64,000 nucleotides of DNA from Apium graveolens (lineage: Eukaryota; Streptophyta; Magnoliopsida; Apiales; Apiaceae): positions 148,459,346-148,523,345 of the forward strand of contig NC_133650.1 of the NCBI RefSeq assembly GCF_009905375.1, given 5' to 3'. Position numbers and translations under genes: made by a program. The notes below the pieces were generated by a model. That model was not told the DNA's origin, did not search any database, and worked only from the letters and a program-made list of their open reading frames with translations. Positions 1 to 12,548 of the stretch are shown piece after piece; position 1 is the stretch's first letter, and each line of letters begins with the position of its first letter.

Positions 1-685
1 TGCTGTGCTATATAAGAAGCACCCTAATTCCTTATGCGAAGCGTCACTTACAAATAACAAAATCTCATTTTCCATCCGGCAACGCCAACATAGGGAACGT
101 CACCAACCTTTGCTTCGGTTCTTAAAACTTATTCTCGCATTTCTCTGTCCATTCGAACTTCTCAGTCTTACGAGTAAGCCGCGTTAAAGGGGCTACTATC
201 TTTACAAACTTGAACGAACCTCTGGTAGTGACCGGCCAATCCTACCTCTGGTAGTCGACCCAACCAGGGTCATCAATTCATCAGTGGTCCTTTATCCAAT
301 CTCGTCAGGATCCTCCATGGGATCCTCCTCAGCAACTATCCCTTCTAGGACAACATCCTCAACCGCTACATCCTCAATATCAACATCATCTGGTCCTGCG
401 TTAGGACGCTCTATTGGATCCACAATCTGATCTCCAATTAGTAATAAAACATCATCACGTTGATGTTCCTCAACTTCAGGGTTCGGAGTCCCGCTACCAT
501 ATACGATAACGAACTACACTTCTATCGCTACATTTATAAGGGTTCCCATAAGGGTTTTAACTGTCAGTACTACGTTAGGTAGTCCGACTATGAACTTGGC
601 AAGAGTTCTTATTATCTTAGTGAACTTATTATCTTAACGTCCCATCATCTCTGAGGTTTATAACGCTTAGCTCTGATACCATTTC
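1..685 (-). pseudogene. Internal-region fragment of the left G copy (RNase H and gag-leader remnants)
   Basis: This segment matches 9629-10313 with no difference that I noticed. On the minus strand about 190-1 reads as a degenerate Ty3/gypsy RNase H (a DASHKELG-like motif at about 35-60). About 530-250 reads as an acidic N-terminal gag leader rich in D, E and V. Bases 670-681 are the primer binding site complement. The reading frames contain stops. The rest of this copy lies left of the window. Confidence 0.75.
670..681 (-). promoter_or_regulatory. Primer binding site (initiator tRNA-Met) of the left G copy
   Basis: On the minus strand the sequence is TGGTATCAGAGC, the usual plant retroelement primer site for initiator tRNA-Met. 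It lies 4 nt from the LTR end at 686, which fixes the element orientation and marks the 686-4877 repeat as the 5' LTR of the copy to the left. Confidence 0.85.
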
Positions 686-2629
686 TGTAACACCCCCAAA
701 TCCGGGGTCGGGGATCCGGGTTGTCACGAGTTCCATTTCCCTTAACAACACCCAATCTTAATAAATAATCAACTACTCTGTACTGTGACCCCACAATAAA
801 CACACACACCACAAGTTATAGTCTCAGAGATGAATATCCAAAAATAATCACAAGTCGTTTTATTCCACAATTATCTGCCAATACACCTTAAAAGGTTTTC
901 TGAATAAATTTACATTTCTTTGCCATTATTACAATTCATAAATATAAATAAATCTGGTACATCAAAAGTTGAAAGCCTAGCCTATTGGTAGTTCCTACCT
1001 CAGCTACGGCGGCATCAATGCTTCTAGAAAACTGCGGAACGTCTCCTAATCGCTTGCAAATCGGGAGCTTGGTTCTGTTCATCTTTTCTATCTGTTGTTG
1101 TGTGATGAAAGAAGAAAGCAAGGGTGAGCAGCAAGCCCACCAAAATAATATGTATAATGATTAATAGTATATGAGCCTTCTCATAGTACTCATGAAAGTC
1201 TTGGTCAAAAGAAATGAACCAAGTTGATATCTTAATGCGATGAAGTCGCAAAATATTCAGTATATATATACATATATACTTTTCAAAATATTGGAAGTCC
1301 TCTTCCATGCATAATACACACAGAGTTCCAGTGTATAACTGTATAAAAATATCGTTGCAAGGTGATCTCATATATCTAACCTTGTCACAACGTTTTTCTG
1401 AAAATCTTTGTCATGCATAAGATAATCATTTACTAGATATAAGTTTAAAAGATGAAGTTACAAGATACTCCAATATACTTATATCTTTTCCAAATACTAC
1501 TTGAACTACCACCGTTCAAGTTATAATTAGTTTCAAAAGTTCATCACGTAGATGAGACTACAAGACCAGATTTGAATAGATTAAATCTTTAAAATATCAT
1601 CAAAATAAAATGAAGTTACGAGATACTTCATTTGATGCAAACATCATTTTGAAAACTTGACCCTGCCAACACTCAACAATCGCCCAACCGTAGCCTTTCT
1701 ATCGAAGTGCTCTGGGTAGTGTTGCAGAAATTATCCAATTGGATGATGAACTCATTACGGGAGTTTGCCGCGCCAGGAAGACCACTTACGATGATCAGTC
1801 GTAGTAGTACAACCCCACCATTTTCTACATGTAGAGGAGAACCCGTCGGATTTACTTGTCAACCGAACACTGAACTCCTAAGGAATGGACCGCCTTAGCG
1901 GAACTTCCAGGCCATTTGGGCCAATATAATAAGGCTGGGCCGGCGCTACTCGGCCACTTACGCCACTCCTAGTTCAGATGAAATCCATGACTCTGAAACG
2001 TAAAGCTTGTCCCCACTTTCCCCAAGTAGAAACTTGTTGATACGGCTCCACCAAGAAGTCGTATCTATTTGGAAAGGAGAACTCACCGATATTTCCCAGG
2101 CGATGCCTGTTAATGGATTAACTTGTTCCAAGAATTTTACTTCCCGAGTGTTGGGTAAGTAATCAATTCATTTATCAAAACAACAACCTTGTTGCGAATA
2201 TAAAACATACCACAGAGCCGGATCCCTCAGGTTTTGAGCGAGTATTTAAATCCCCTTAAAAAGGAAGATCTTAAATATAAAAATGAGTTTTGGGATCCGC
2301 TCTAACTTTTAAAAATCATTTTGAAGACTTGAAAACACTTTATAGAGTGTTTGGAGTAAAGCTGATTTAATGAAGTAAATCAGTCCCCAGAATATTTAGA
2401 AAATGACTGAATATTATTATTTAAATAATATTCCCATAAAGAATAATCTTTATAAAAATAATTGAAGTAGAAGTATTACAACTTATACTTGAAATGGATA
2501 TCAAATAACCAAAGATATACTTATATGAAAGTACTATCTTTATTTGAATAATCGAAAATAAGTTTGATTATTGACACCTTATTCTTTAATAAAATAAAGA
2601 ATATATCTCAGCAAATAATCGGAGTCATA

Positions 2630-2745
2630 GATCCTCAAATGAATATTCAAATAATATTCATTAAATAATATAAACTGAGTCATAAGCCCTCGAATGAATA
2701 TTCAAATAATATTCAGATAATAAAATAAAGCTAAAGTTATCGAAT
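2630..2745. repeat. Minisatellite in G LTR, short allele
   Basis: About two AT-rich units carry the phrases GAGTCATA, CCTCGAATGAATATTC and AATAATATTCA. The same array has about two more units in the other LTR, near 12258-12465. Confidence 0.75.
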
Positions 2746-2781
2746 AAGCCTTATTCGATTAATAGTTTTGAAAACTATGAC

Positions 2782-2813
2782 CATATATATATATATAAGT
2801 ATATATATATATC
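2782..2813. repeat. TA microsatellite
   Basis: Two TA runs are separated by AAGT. The same structure in the other LTR near 12516-12548 has a slightly different repeat number. Confidence 0.85.
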
Positions 2814-4877
2814 CATATATACAAAACCTACTCGGGATCCTCGACTCCCGGTTTTAGAAAATATTTTCACCTTTGGGTCCCTATACTAAGGGTATATGCA
2901 AATTACCGCTATCCTCTAGCATAGGTATTATCAACTGAATCAATTGAATCAACAGATATATATCAAGATTACGAAACAGACATGCATATATACCATATCA
3001 GCATGCTCCAATATATCGCAAAATTTGCTAATTACAATCATGCACTTATCACAAGATAATGCATATACATATATTTACATCACAACAACAGTATAACGGG
3101 TAGAAAACTTGCCTGAGCGACTGGGGGTTACGAATGGCTCGGGATGAGTCTGGTAACCTATAAACAACAAGTAAGTTGGAATTAAACCAAAGTCACTTGT
3201 AAATCTATACTTTAACTAACTTAGACTCTAACGCTTGTTTTGCGCTTACTGATTCTCTTAAGTCACTCGAGTACCCTCGGCTCCACCATTTTTAATAATT
3301 TAACCTTTACGATTTTTAAGGCGATTCCTTCGCGAGTGTCTTACCAACTGCCTAACACACTTACCATAAATGTTTCATGCATTAATTAACCCTTTTTGGT
3401 CTTTAACCTATGTTTCAAAGTAAGGCGAGGGGAAAAGTTTCGTTCGTGAAACGCCGTTACTTGAAACGGTCGTTTCTCCTAAACCGTGCATCGGAATCGA
3501 ACGAACTACATATCAAAACGAAGCTCGTAACATGAGCTATCTAAACATGGCAGTGGTCATAATCTAGCAGGGGGTTCTCGGATCCTAATGTTATGCACAA
3601 AAACAGTCCAAAGAAAATCGGACGTTACGACGGCTATGTTTACGCGATTACCAATGTTTAAACTACTCCAATTAACCACCAACCAACTCATAACCATCAA
3701 TACAACAAAACTTCACCTAAACCATACCACATCAGTCCATAATCTCCAAGGTTTTCAACTCAAACAACCACAATCAAGACCTATGAACTATAATCAAGCT
3801 TCAATTACCAAAAACACTTCCAAATCAAACCAAACTACTAATAATCACAATCCATGCTTCTCATTTCACAACACCAACCATTAAACTTACTAACAAATAA
3901 AGTAAAGGCTAGGGTTTGAAGTTTATACCTTCCTTGGGAGGTGTTAAGTTGCTAGGAAGCCTTAGGGAGCCTCCTACAAGCTTGATCTTTCCAAAGAAAT
4001 CAAGAACACAAAGTTAGGCTTTGAAGTTTCTAAAAGTCCGATTTAAAGAACTGTAATAATGAGGGTCTTACCATGATTATTTGGACGAGACTTGTGAACA
4101 AGAGTTGTAGGCCATCTCAATACCTTTCCAATGAGCTATAGAACACAATATTTGAGTGAGAAATGAAGGAGATACAGCAGTTTTAGTGTTCTGGTTCTGT
4201 TTTGGCCGAGAGCATGAAGAACAATGCCTTGGTTTCTTTTTGATTTTGATGAAAAATGATTTGCTTGGCTTGGTTGGTTTGATTTTTGTATTTGTTTTAG
4301 TAAATTACCTAGTTGCCCTTGATTTTGTGTGGTTAAAAAGCCACCACATCTCCTTCCTTCCCATGTCATGCTTGTGTCATCCTCATGATGTCATCCTCCC
4401 CTCCTTGTCCTCTTCTCATTGGTTGGGTGACATCATCCTCTCTAATCCCTTTGATTAACTTCCTAATTGTTTGCCTAATGACCGCTGATCTGTTATACGG
4501 TTCGCTTAACTTTCGTTTTCGTTTATCGTTTGAAGGATCATACCCGGGATCTTATTACTTAGGTTCCCTTAACCTTTCTCAATATATTATATTCCTTTTA
4601 TGATCCTCTCCTATAATCCTTTAATTTAAATCATTTTTATCCTGTTACCTTTTTCTCAAATCTTTCCGTATCTAGTGTATTTCCGGGAAAAATCAAAGTG
4701 TTCGGATTTGGATTCTGACGATCTTTACATACACTTATATCCCATATAAAGTACTAATAAAATCTCAGAATATCCATATCAGAACCCCTACATAGTGTGG
4801 CATGAAAAGTTTTCTCATTCAGCAAAAACACTATTCATAAGGGTTTCAAAAATTTCCCAAAAATTGGGGTTATTACA

Positions 4878-4890
4878 GTCTCCCCTTCTT
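4878..4890 (-). promoter_or_regulatory. Polypurine tract of G
   Basis: The minus strand reads AAGAAGGGGAGAC directly before the TGTAATAACC start of the LTR. This is the plus-strand DNA primer position expected next to a 3' LTR. Confidence 0.8.
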
Positions 4891-5690
4891 AAAAGGATTC
4901 CGTCCCGGAATCAGATAGAAAATGAATAGGGATACTCTCTTAGCATTGCACTTTCTAACTCTCGAGTAAATTTTCCCACATTGTGGTTCTACCATCAAAC
5001 TCTTACTAGTTTGATAACCCTTCTCCTAAGCACTCGTTCCTTTTTACTCTATACCCTTCCTGGTTGCTCCATATAGGTTACGTCTGGTTGCATGTCTATG
5101 CGCTCATATGCCCCTATTTGTCTGGCATCCGAATTACACTTCCTTAACATTGATACGTGGAACACGTTATGAACTTGCTACAGGTTCGGGGGTAGGGCTA
5201 GCTCATTTGCTAACTTCCCAAATGTCTTAATATATCCAAGGGTCCAACAAATTGTAGACTTAGCTTTCCTTTCTTTCCGAACCTCATCAATCCTTTTTCA
5301 AGGGTTTCCAAGGGGATACCTATAACATTACTAGGCCCCCTATTTCATACTCTTTGTCCTTTTTGAGTCAAATCAGCATACCTCTTATGTCCATCTTGGG
5401 TTACTACCAGCCGTCCTCTGATTAGATCTATTATATCCCTGGTCCTTTGGACTACTGCGGGTCCGAGCATCTTGCGCTCTACAACTTCATCCTAACATAA
5501 GGGAGATCGACATTATCTTCCCTCAAGGATCTCATAAGGTGACACCTCGATAATGACATATGATCTATTGTCGTGATATAACTAAATCCGCGTTAAGTGA
5601 TCATTCCAAATTTTTTCAAGTCTATTGCACAGACTCTCATTATAGCGTTTAGCATTAGAGCTTTTGCTTCTCAATACCCATTCTTTTCGA
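4890..5690 (-). pseudogene. pol: Ty3/gypsy integrase C-terminal remnant
   Basis: The minus strand reads, with stops and frame changes, through motifs typical of Ty3/gypsy integrase ends. A GKLANELALPP segment and a VHNVFHVSMLRK segment lie near 5230-5130, then LRRRVIKLVRV and ELESAMLREYP near 5030-4960. These precede the polypurine tract by under 100 bp, as in chromovirus-type elements. The upstream part near 5690-5560 resembles the catalytic-core exit (a PYEIL-like motif). Stops occur throughout, so this is non-functional. Family assignment comes from recalled motif order, not a search. Confidence 0.75.
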
Positions 5691-5699
5691 GTTCGTAAT

Positions 5700-8200
5700 C
5701 GCTACTACCTTCCGTTCCTAATATTATACTGGTTATACTTTTGCTCGTTAGCGTTCTATAACCTTTTAATAACCACGTCAATCTTAGTATTACGAATGTG
5801 TTCCCATTCTGAATACCACCATAACTTTACTACTCCTTTTTCAGCTGTTTCTATTTTCGAAAGCTTAATCCTTCATATAGAAGTAAAGGAATTTATTGAG
5901 AGATCACTATGATCATGAACACTTGTTATCTCGCATAGTTAGTACAGAAGGTGGCCAGCCTTTAGTACTTGACAAGCAATTAAACAATAGTTGGTATCCT
6001 ACTAGGCTTCTATCACACAGATAGACAGTCATTCGGCAATACCTCCCCTTCTGGAAGGGTTGTTCTTCTCAACTTACATGAAATGAAAAGAAGAGAAAAG
6101 AACGAACTGAAGAGAATTGTATATATAAAAAAAATATACTGCCACAAAATATCTGGCTTAGAACCTACCTCTGAACTATAGAGGTTTGTCATAGGAGAAC
6201 AAAACATATACGTATTTATATCAGCATCAAGTATTATAGCATCGTATTTCCCATGCCTAAATATTTCTATTCCGTCCATCATTCTATGGACCCATGCTCT
6301 TCCTCGAGCTTATACACAATCACCTTTGAAACTCCCTCGATTTCGAAAATCGAACCTGGGATCTCATTTTAGACATCACCGTTACTAGAGTTCTATGCTT
6401 GCACCGCAACCTTCCTCATATAGTAATACGACTCTCTTTTCATAAGAGGGAATAAATATTCAATAGGTAGATACTCTACTTAATTAGTCTATCAATGATA
6501 ACTTATACACTACCACGACCCGTTTAGTGGTACTCAATCTCAACATCCATTCCAATACAACTCTCACGGTTGTAATCAGCTCGTTACTCGCAGAATCATT
6601 GCTGCCTTACTATGGTCCACCACTGACCCACTGTCATCATTCACTTTCCATGAAATCTTAATAGCTAACCATACGGAGTCCATACATGTCGTATCAAATC
6701 CTTCTAAGGAGGTAACATAATCACCATTTCTGATTCATGAAGAACACTCCTGATCTCAAAGGTTCGTTTAGTCCTTTTGAAACATGGTCCAGGCTCATTC
6801 TCAAGATAGTACCTTCTAAGATAGATAGCCCGCTCATGGCGATTACACGAATTAAACCTTTACCAACTACTATTACGGCTGGGTATTGCACAGTCATCAG
6901 AAGGAATGTCAATCTTCCAAACCATAATACAACCTTCACAGTTTTAACCATCATCAATGTATTCTTTTGGCACAAGCGCCTATAATTATCCTCTTACCTT
7001 TAAAGTGTCGACCACCTCTTTGGCCTTTCCTGATAGTAAAATTTCCTTACAGTCAATGTCACTTTAACCATCTCCAAATAAATTTTCTACCTTATTTCAA
7101 TCACAGCTTATGTGAAAATGCTTTCCTTAAAATCTGATGAGTAAAAAAAAATCACCATTTTTCCATAAGTTATTGCCTCAGTCTTTAGAGGTTAATCACT
7201 GTCATGACTGACTCTCAATCATAATTAGAACATCTTTTATCTTAAGTCCTAATTGCCCTGAATAATTTCGACCATTACTGGTTCGATCCATACTTTCTCG
7301 TGGTTTAACACGTGCCCCACTTGGCAACATTATAATTACGTCATATTTCCTTTATCAACATTTCTATTCTTGAAAATTTTGAATATTACCTTTCTCCTTG
7401 TAAAACCTCTAAGGTTATCCTTCAATCGTTCCTCCTGTATTCCCTAGATACAGGGCATATTAAAATACCATTTACTATTACTAGAACCATTGTCTATATA
7501 CTTCTGAAAAATTTCTCCATTGATTCTTAAAGGTTGTTGCTACATTAACCCTTTCCAAATCATACTGTCAAAACTCATACTGTCCCTATTAAGGGTGAAA
7601 TTCCAACCTTTATGCATTCCCCTAGGATTCATTTTAAGTTACCGATATTCTATCCTTAATTCCACCTTTAAAAGGTACCTGCATCCTTCCATGGATAAAT
7701 CAAGTCATATATCCCTGATAAGGGTGTCTTATTCAATCATTCCCACCTCGATAGTCTATACCTAACTTCATAATAGCATCCTTATTCAAATTGAGGTCAA
7801 TCCATATGGCCTCCAAAAGATAACAATGGTCATCCACTTTTCTTTCTTGATTTGGTAATGATAACATGGATGTTCTGGAAGATATTGGTCATGTTCAACG
7901 TGAACTTCTTCTTAATAATTCCTTATTTACTTTTGTTGTTTATCTCAACAGTCATCTCAATGTTGGGATATCTTTCATATCTGGCGTCTCCCTTTCTGGG
8001 TATCATGCCACCGGTCTTACACTTTACCTTCTTGAAGGTCACTTCCTTCACCCAATTTTCTTAATTTCTTACTTTCTTGTCTCCTCAGTCTATCCGCGTC
8101 TCATTATTTATCCTTCGAATTATCTCAAGGTTTCCTCGAATCTTCCCAACTTACAGGGGATAAAATATATGTATCTCTTATACCTTCAACCATCAATTTA
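5700..8200. other. Unassigned internal sequence of G
   Basis: Neither strand gives a frame over 111 codons or a motif I can name with confidence. By position it should hold protease and RT remnants or unrelated filler. A weak KCKTGGMI-like string near 8030 could be a decayed zinc knuckle. It forms part of the element because it lies between the two LTRs. Confidence 0.5.
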
Positions 8201-8209
8201 ACTCATGGT

Positions 8210-8790
8210 GAATCACTCTCATCCGGACGATTACCTACTTTTCTATTTCTATTTCTACGAGTCTTTAGGGTTTCCTCATACCCAACTCCCTTATCATTCC
8301 TCAAACTCTCTTGCCTTTATATTCCTTTCTCTTATCGTTATTTCATGAACCAACACAACATAAGCATTGATTTCAAACATCCCGTCATTCTGGATTCGTG
8401 TCTTCAGAACGAATCTTGATAACTTTTACAACTTAGATTCATAATTCATCATACTCGTCCGCCTTTGTTCTGGCTCTTAAGCTTTTACACTATCTCCATA
8501 ACCTTGGGAAGTACTTTCCTGAAAACAATTGACTGAACTTAAATCAGTTTATTATAATCTCTTACTCCGTGCCTTCCTTGGCCTTTCACCAGCGGGTGGT
8601 CTCTCTCTTAGGAGGGTAAGTGACAAAACAGTCTTTTGTGGTTCGTCAATCATTTAGAATCTCAAATGATTCATCTATTTCCTTTAGCCAGGCTCTTGCC
8701 TCGACTGGGTCAGCTTGTTCCTTGGAACTCTGAGAGCTTAGCGACTTAAAGGTCATGAAAGAATTTCCCACCGCACTGTCTCCTCAGGGT
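8210..8790 (-). pseudogene. gag: Ty3/gypsy gag core remnant
   Basis: On the minus strand near 8720-8640 the translation reads EQADPVEARAWLKEIDESFE, a classic Ty3/gypsy gag (retrotrans_gag) opening. Downstream is a W-W pair region near 8600 and decayed helices to about 8210. Stops interrupt the frame. In sense order it lies downstream of RNase H and integrase sequence, which is abnormal. Confidence 0.75.
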
Positions 8791-9049
8791 GGTGGTTGGG
8801 GATAATAGTCTAAGTTCTCTTTAGACAGGTCCATGAATTGCCGTATAGGGGTACCATCTCGGGTCTCCTGTCCTTACTCGACTTTTGTTTCCTCAGTCTA
8901 AATATTTCTTCCTACTCCCCATAATTGGGGTCATCTTACATAATTTAAATCCTCATTTTCCACTTCATCATGTTATGGGTTCCTTTTGTCTTGGTGGCAA
9001 CCTCCCTGACTATCACGTTCAGGGTTTGCTCTAACTCTTATTCCTCAAA

Positions 9050-9830
9050 CTAGCTTTCATCTAAGATTTCATCTTTAAGCTCTTAAAACTTTGGAACCCA
9101 AATTCTATAGGAATACCTCATTATTCCCTTATCATCTCTCTCGGTATTAATCTCATACCTATTTGTTGGCTCTCTGCCTTCATTCATCACTTTTACTGGC
9201 ACAATATGTTCTTTTCCAATACTTCGGGCTGTATTGCTATCTCAAACAGCTTTTCGGTACCGGCTCCGGTTACCTTCACTACTATTTCCATTTTCTCAAA
9301 ATCTCTTATAAACTCTCCAAAAGACATTATCATCTTGAGTCTCTCCTTTTAACTAAGGGCATCAGCCACCATATTGGCTTTCCCCGAATGATAAAGAATC
9401 TCCCAATCATAATTCTTGATTAGCTCTAACCGCCTCCTCTGGCATATGTTGAGCTCTTTCTACGTAAAAATGTACTAGAGCTCCTATGGTTTGTGAATCT
9501 CACACTTCTCTCCATACAAGTAGTGCCTCAAATCTTTAGGGCAAAACTATTGCCACGAGCCCAAGCTCATGGGTGGGGATATCGAATTTTAAATTCCCTT
9601 AATTGTCTTGACGCAGACGTGATTATCTTGCTGTGCTATATAAGAAGCACCCTAATTCCTTATGCGAAGCGTCACTTACAAATAACAAAATCTCATTTTC
9701 CATCCGGCAACGCCAACATAGGGAACGTCACCAACCTTTGCTTCGGTTCTTAAAACTTATTCTCGCATTTCTCTGTCCATTCGAACTTCTCAGTCTTACG
9801 AGTAAGCCGCGTTAAAGGGGCTACTATCTT
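9050..9830 (-). pseudogene. pol: RNase H plus integrase N-terminus remnant inside the gag region
   Basis: From about 9815 leftwards the minus strand shows LVTFPMLALPDGK, a DASHKELG RNase H motif and an FDIPTHELGLVAIV segment. Near 9400-9340 follow YDWEILYHSGKANMVADALS-like residues, and near 9320-9060 a GAGTEKLFEIAIQPE linker and a DDKGIMRYS segment of the integrase zinc region. Stops are frequent. The segment lies between the gag leader (about 9895-10160) and the gag core (8210-8790), so it is displaced. Confidence 0.75.
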
Positions 9831-9894
9831 TACAAACTTGAACGAACCTCTGGTAGTGACCGGCCAATCCTACCTCTGGTAGTCGACCCAACCA

Positions 9895-10160
9895 GGGTCA
9901 TCAATTCATCAGTGGTCCTTTATCCAATCTCGTCAGGATCCTCCATGGGATCCTCCTCAGCAACTATCCCTTCTAGGACAACATCCTCAACCGCTACATC
10001 CTCAATATCAACATCATCTGGTCCTGCGTTAGGACGCTCTATTGGATCCACAATCTGATCTCCAATTAGTAATAAAACATCATCACGTTGATGTTCCTCA
10101 ACTTCAGGGTTCGGAGTCCCGCTACCATATACGATAACGAACTACACTTCTATCGCTACA
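9895..10160 (-). pseudogene. gag: gag leader remnant of G
   Basis: An acidic open stretch on the minus strand is rich in D, E and V (for example DDVDIEDVAVEDVV). It ends in a stop near 9930, shortly before RNase H-like sequence begins. By position after the primer site it is the start of gag. There is no recognisable domain. Confidence 0.5.
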
Positions 10161-10297
10161 TTTATAAGGGTTCCCATAAGGGTTTTAACTGTCAGTACTA
10201 CGTTAGGTAGTCCGACTATGAACTTGGCAAGAGTTCTTATTATCTTAGTGAACTTATTATCTTAACGTCCCATCATCTCTGAGGTTTATAACGCTTA

Positions 10298-10309
10298 GCT
10301 CTGATACCA
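10298..10309 (-). promoter_or_regulatory. Primer binding site (initiator tRNA-Met) of the complete G copy
   Basis: The minus strand reads TGGTATCAGAGC, 4 nt from the LTR start at 10314. It is identical to the site at 670-681. Confidence 0.85.
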
Positions 10310-12257
10310 TTTCTGTAACACCCCCAAATCCGGGGTCGGGGATCCGGGTTGTCACGAGTTCCATTTCCCTTAACAACACCCAATCTTAATAAATAATCAA
10401 CTACTCTGTACTGTGACCCCACAATAAACACACACACCACAAGTTATAGTCTCAGAGATGAATATCCAAAAATAATCACAAGTCGTTTTATTCCACAATT
10501 ATCTGCCAATACACCTTAAAAGGTTTTCTGAATAAATTTACATTTCTTTGCCATTATTACAATTCATAAATATAAATAAATCTGGTACATCAAAAGTTGA
10601 AAGCCTAGCCTATTGGTAGTTCCTACCTCAGCTACGGCGGCATCAATGCTTCTAGAAAACTGCGGAACGTCTCCTAATCGCTTGCAAATCGGGAGCTTGG
10701 TTCTGTTCATCTTTTCTATCTGTTGTTGTGTGATGAAAGAAGAAAGCAAGGGTGAGCAGCAAGCCCACCAAAATAATATGTATAATGATTAATAGTATAT
10801 GAGCCTTCTCATAGTACTCATGAAAGTCTTGGTCAAAAGAAATGAACCAAGTTGATATCTTAATGCGATGAAGTCGCAAAATATTCAGTATATATATACA
10901 TATATACTTTTCAAAATATTGGAAGTCCTCTTCCATGCATAATACACACAGAGTTCCAGTGTATAACTGTATAAAAATATCGTTGCAAGGTGATCTCATA
11001 TATCTAACCTTGTCACAACGTTTTTCTGAAAATCTTTGTCATGCATAAGATAATCATTTACTAGATATAAGTTTAAAAGATGAAGTTACAAGATACTCCA
11101 ATATACTTATATCTTTTCCAAATACTACTTGAACTACCACCGTTCAAGTTATAATTAGTTTCAAAAGTTCATCACGTAGATGAGACTACAAGACCAGATT
11201 TGAATAGATTAAATCTTTAAAATATCATCAAAATAAAATGAAGTTACGAGATACTTCATTTGATGCAAACATCATTTTGAAAACTTGACCCTGCCAACAC
11301 TCAACAATCGCCCAACCGTAGCCTTTCTATCGAAGTGCTCTGGGTAGTGTTGCAGAAATTATCCAATTGGATGATGAACTCATTACGGGAGTTTGCCGCG
11401 CCAGGAAGACCACTTACGATGATCAGTCGTAGTAGTACAACCCCACCATTTTCTACATGTAGAGGAGAACCCGTCGGATTTACTTGTCAACCGAACACTG
11501 AACTCCTAAGGAATGGACCGCCTTAGCGGAACTTCCAGGCCATTTGGGCCAATATAATAAGGCTGGGCCGGCGCTACTCGGCCACTTACGCCACTCCTAG
11601 TTCAGATGAAATCCATGACTCTGAAACGTAAAGCTTGTCCCCACTTTCCCCAAGTAGAAACTTGTTGATACGGCTCCACCAAGAAGTCGTATCTATTTGG
11701 AAAGGAGAACTCACCGATATTTCCCAGGCGATGCCTGTTAATGGATTAACTTGTTCCAAGAATTTTACTTCCCGAGTGTTGGGTAAGTAATCAATTCATT
11801 TATCAAAACAACAACCTTGTTGCGAATATAAAACATACCACAGAGCCGGATCCCTCAGGTTTTGAGCGAGTATTTAAATCCCCTTAAAAAGGAAGATCTT
11901 AAATATAAAAATGAGTTTTGGGATCCGCTCTAACTTTTAAAAATCATTTTGAAGACTTGAAAACACTTTATAGAGTGTTTGGAATAAAGCTGATTTAATG
12001 AAGTAAATCAGTCCCCAGAATATTTAGAAAATGACTGAATATTATTATTTAAATAATATTCCCATAAAGAATAATCTTTATAAAAATAATTGAAGTAGAA
12101 GTATTACAACTTATACTTGAAATGGATATCAAATAACCAAAGATATACTTATATGAAAGTACTATCTTTATTTGAATAATCGAAAATAAGTTTGATTATT
12201 GACACCTTATTCTTTAATAAAATAAAGAATATATCTCAGCAAATAATCGGAGTCATA

Positions 12258-12465
12258 GATCCTCAAATAAATATTCAAATAATATTCATTAAATAATATA
12301 AACTGAGTCATAAGCCCTCGAATGAATATTCAAATAATATTCAGATAATAAAATAAAAGGAGTCATAAGTCCTCGAATGAATATTCAAAATAATATTCAT
12401 TTAATATAAAGGAGTCATACGCCTTCGAATAATATTCGAAATAATATTCAATAATAAAATAAAGC
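12258..12465. repeat. Minisatellite in G LTR, expanded allele
   Basis: About four imperfect AT-rich units of roughly 50 bp each combine GGAGTCATA, a CCTCGAATGAATATTC-like core and AATAATATTCA. The left LTR holds about two units. The units are imperfect and carry no unique spacers. Confidence 0.8.
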
Positions 12466-12515
12466 TAAAGTTATCGAATAAGCCTTATTCGATTAATAGT
12501 TTTGAAAACTATGAC

Positions 12516-12548
12516 CATATATATATATATAAGTATATATATATATAT
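12516..12548. repeat. TA microsatellite
   Basis: Two TA runs interrupted by AAGT, corresponding to 2782-2813. Confidence 0.85.

Larger units (their letters stand above)
686..4877 (-). repeat. Shared LTR of the Ty3/gypsy G array (4192 bp)
   Basis: The LTR has TG...CA termini with a short TGTAA...TTACA inverted repeat. It matches 10314-14611 almost completely. I noticed about 14 substitutions, nearly all to the right of about 2380, plus an array-length change near 2700 and a 4-bp indel near 2990. The ORFs here (for example near 1024-1371, 3588-3884 and 4156-4458) are not recognisable proteins and recur only because the LTR does. It contains a TA microsatellite (about 2782-2813) and a short minisatellite (about 2630-2745). 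On the minus strand it begins TGTAATAACCCC directly after the polypurine tract. Confidence 0.9.
4878..10313 (-). mobile_element. Complete internal region of Ty3/gypsy G, non-coding and rearranged
   Basis: This is the 5436-bp internal region between the two LTRs. No long open frame survives, but protein remnants are readable on the minus strand. In sense order they are an acidic gag leader (about 10160-9895), RNase H plus integrase N-terminus (about 9830-9050), the gag core (about 8790-8210), an unassigned part (8200-5700), and the integrase C-terminus (about 5690-4890). An intact element would carry gag, protease, RT, RNase H, integrase, so the order here is not normal. The copy must have been mobilised by proteins made elsewhere, or duplicated passively. 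Confidence 0.8.

Noticed and set aside
670..681. tRNA-Met gene
   Set aside because: Only the 12-nt 3' acceptor complement is present, as expected for a primer binding site. No tRNA gene was found anywhere in the window.
1024..4603. Several 60-115 codon ORFs in the G LTR, repeated at 10652-14337
   Set aside because: They recur only because the LTR is duplicated, lie on both strands, resemble no domain and have low-complexity AT-rich composition.
12258..12465. CRISPR-like regular repeats
   Set aside because: The units are imperfect and AT-rich with no unique spacers, in a plant LTR. It is a minisatellite.
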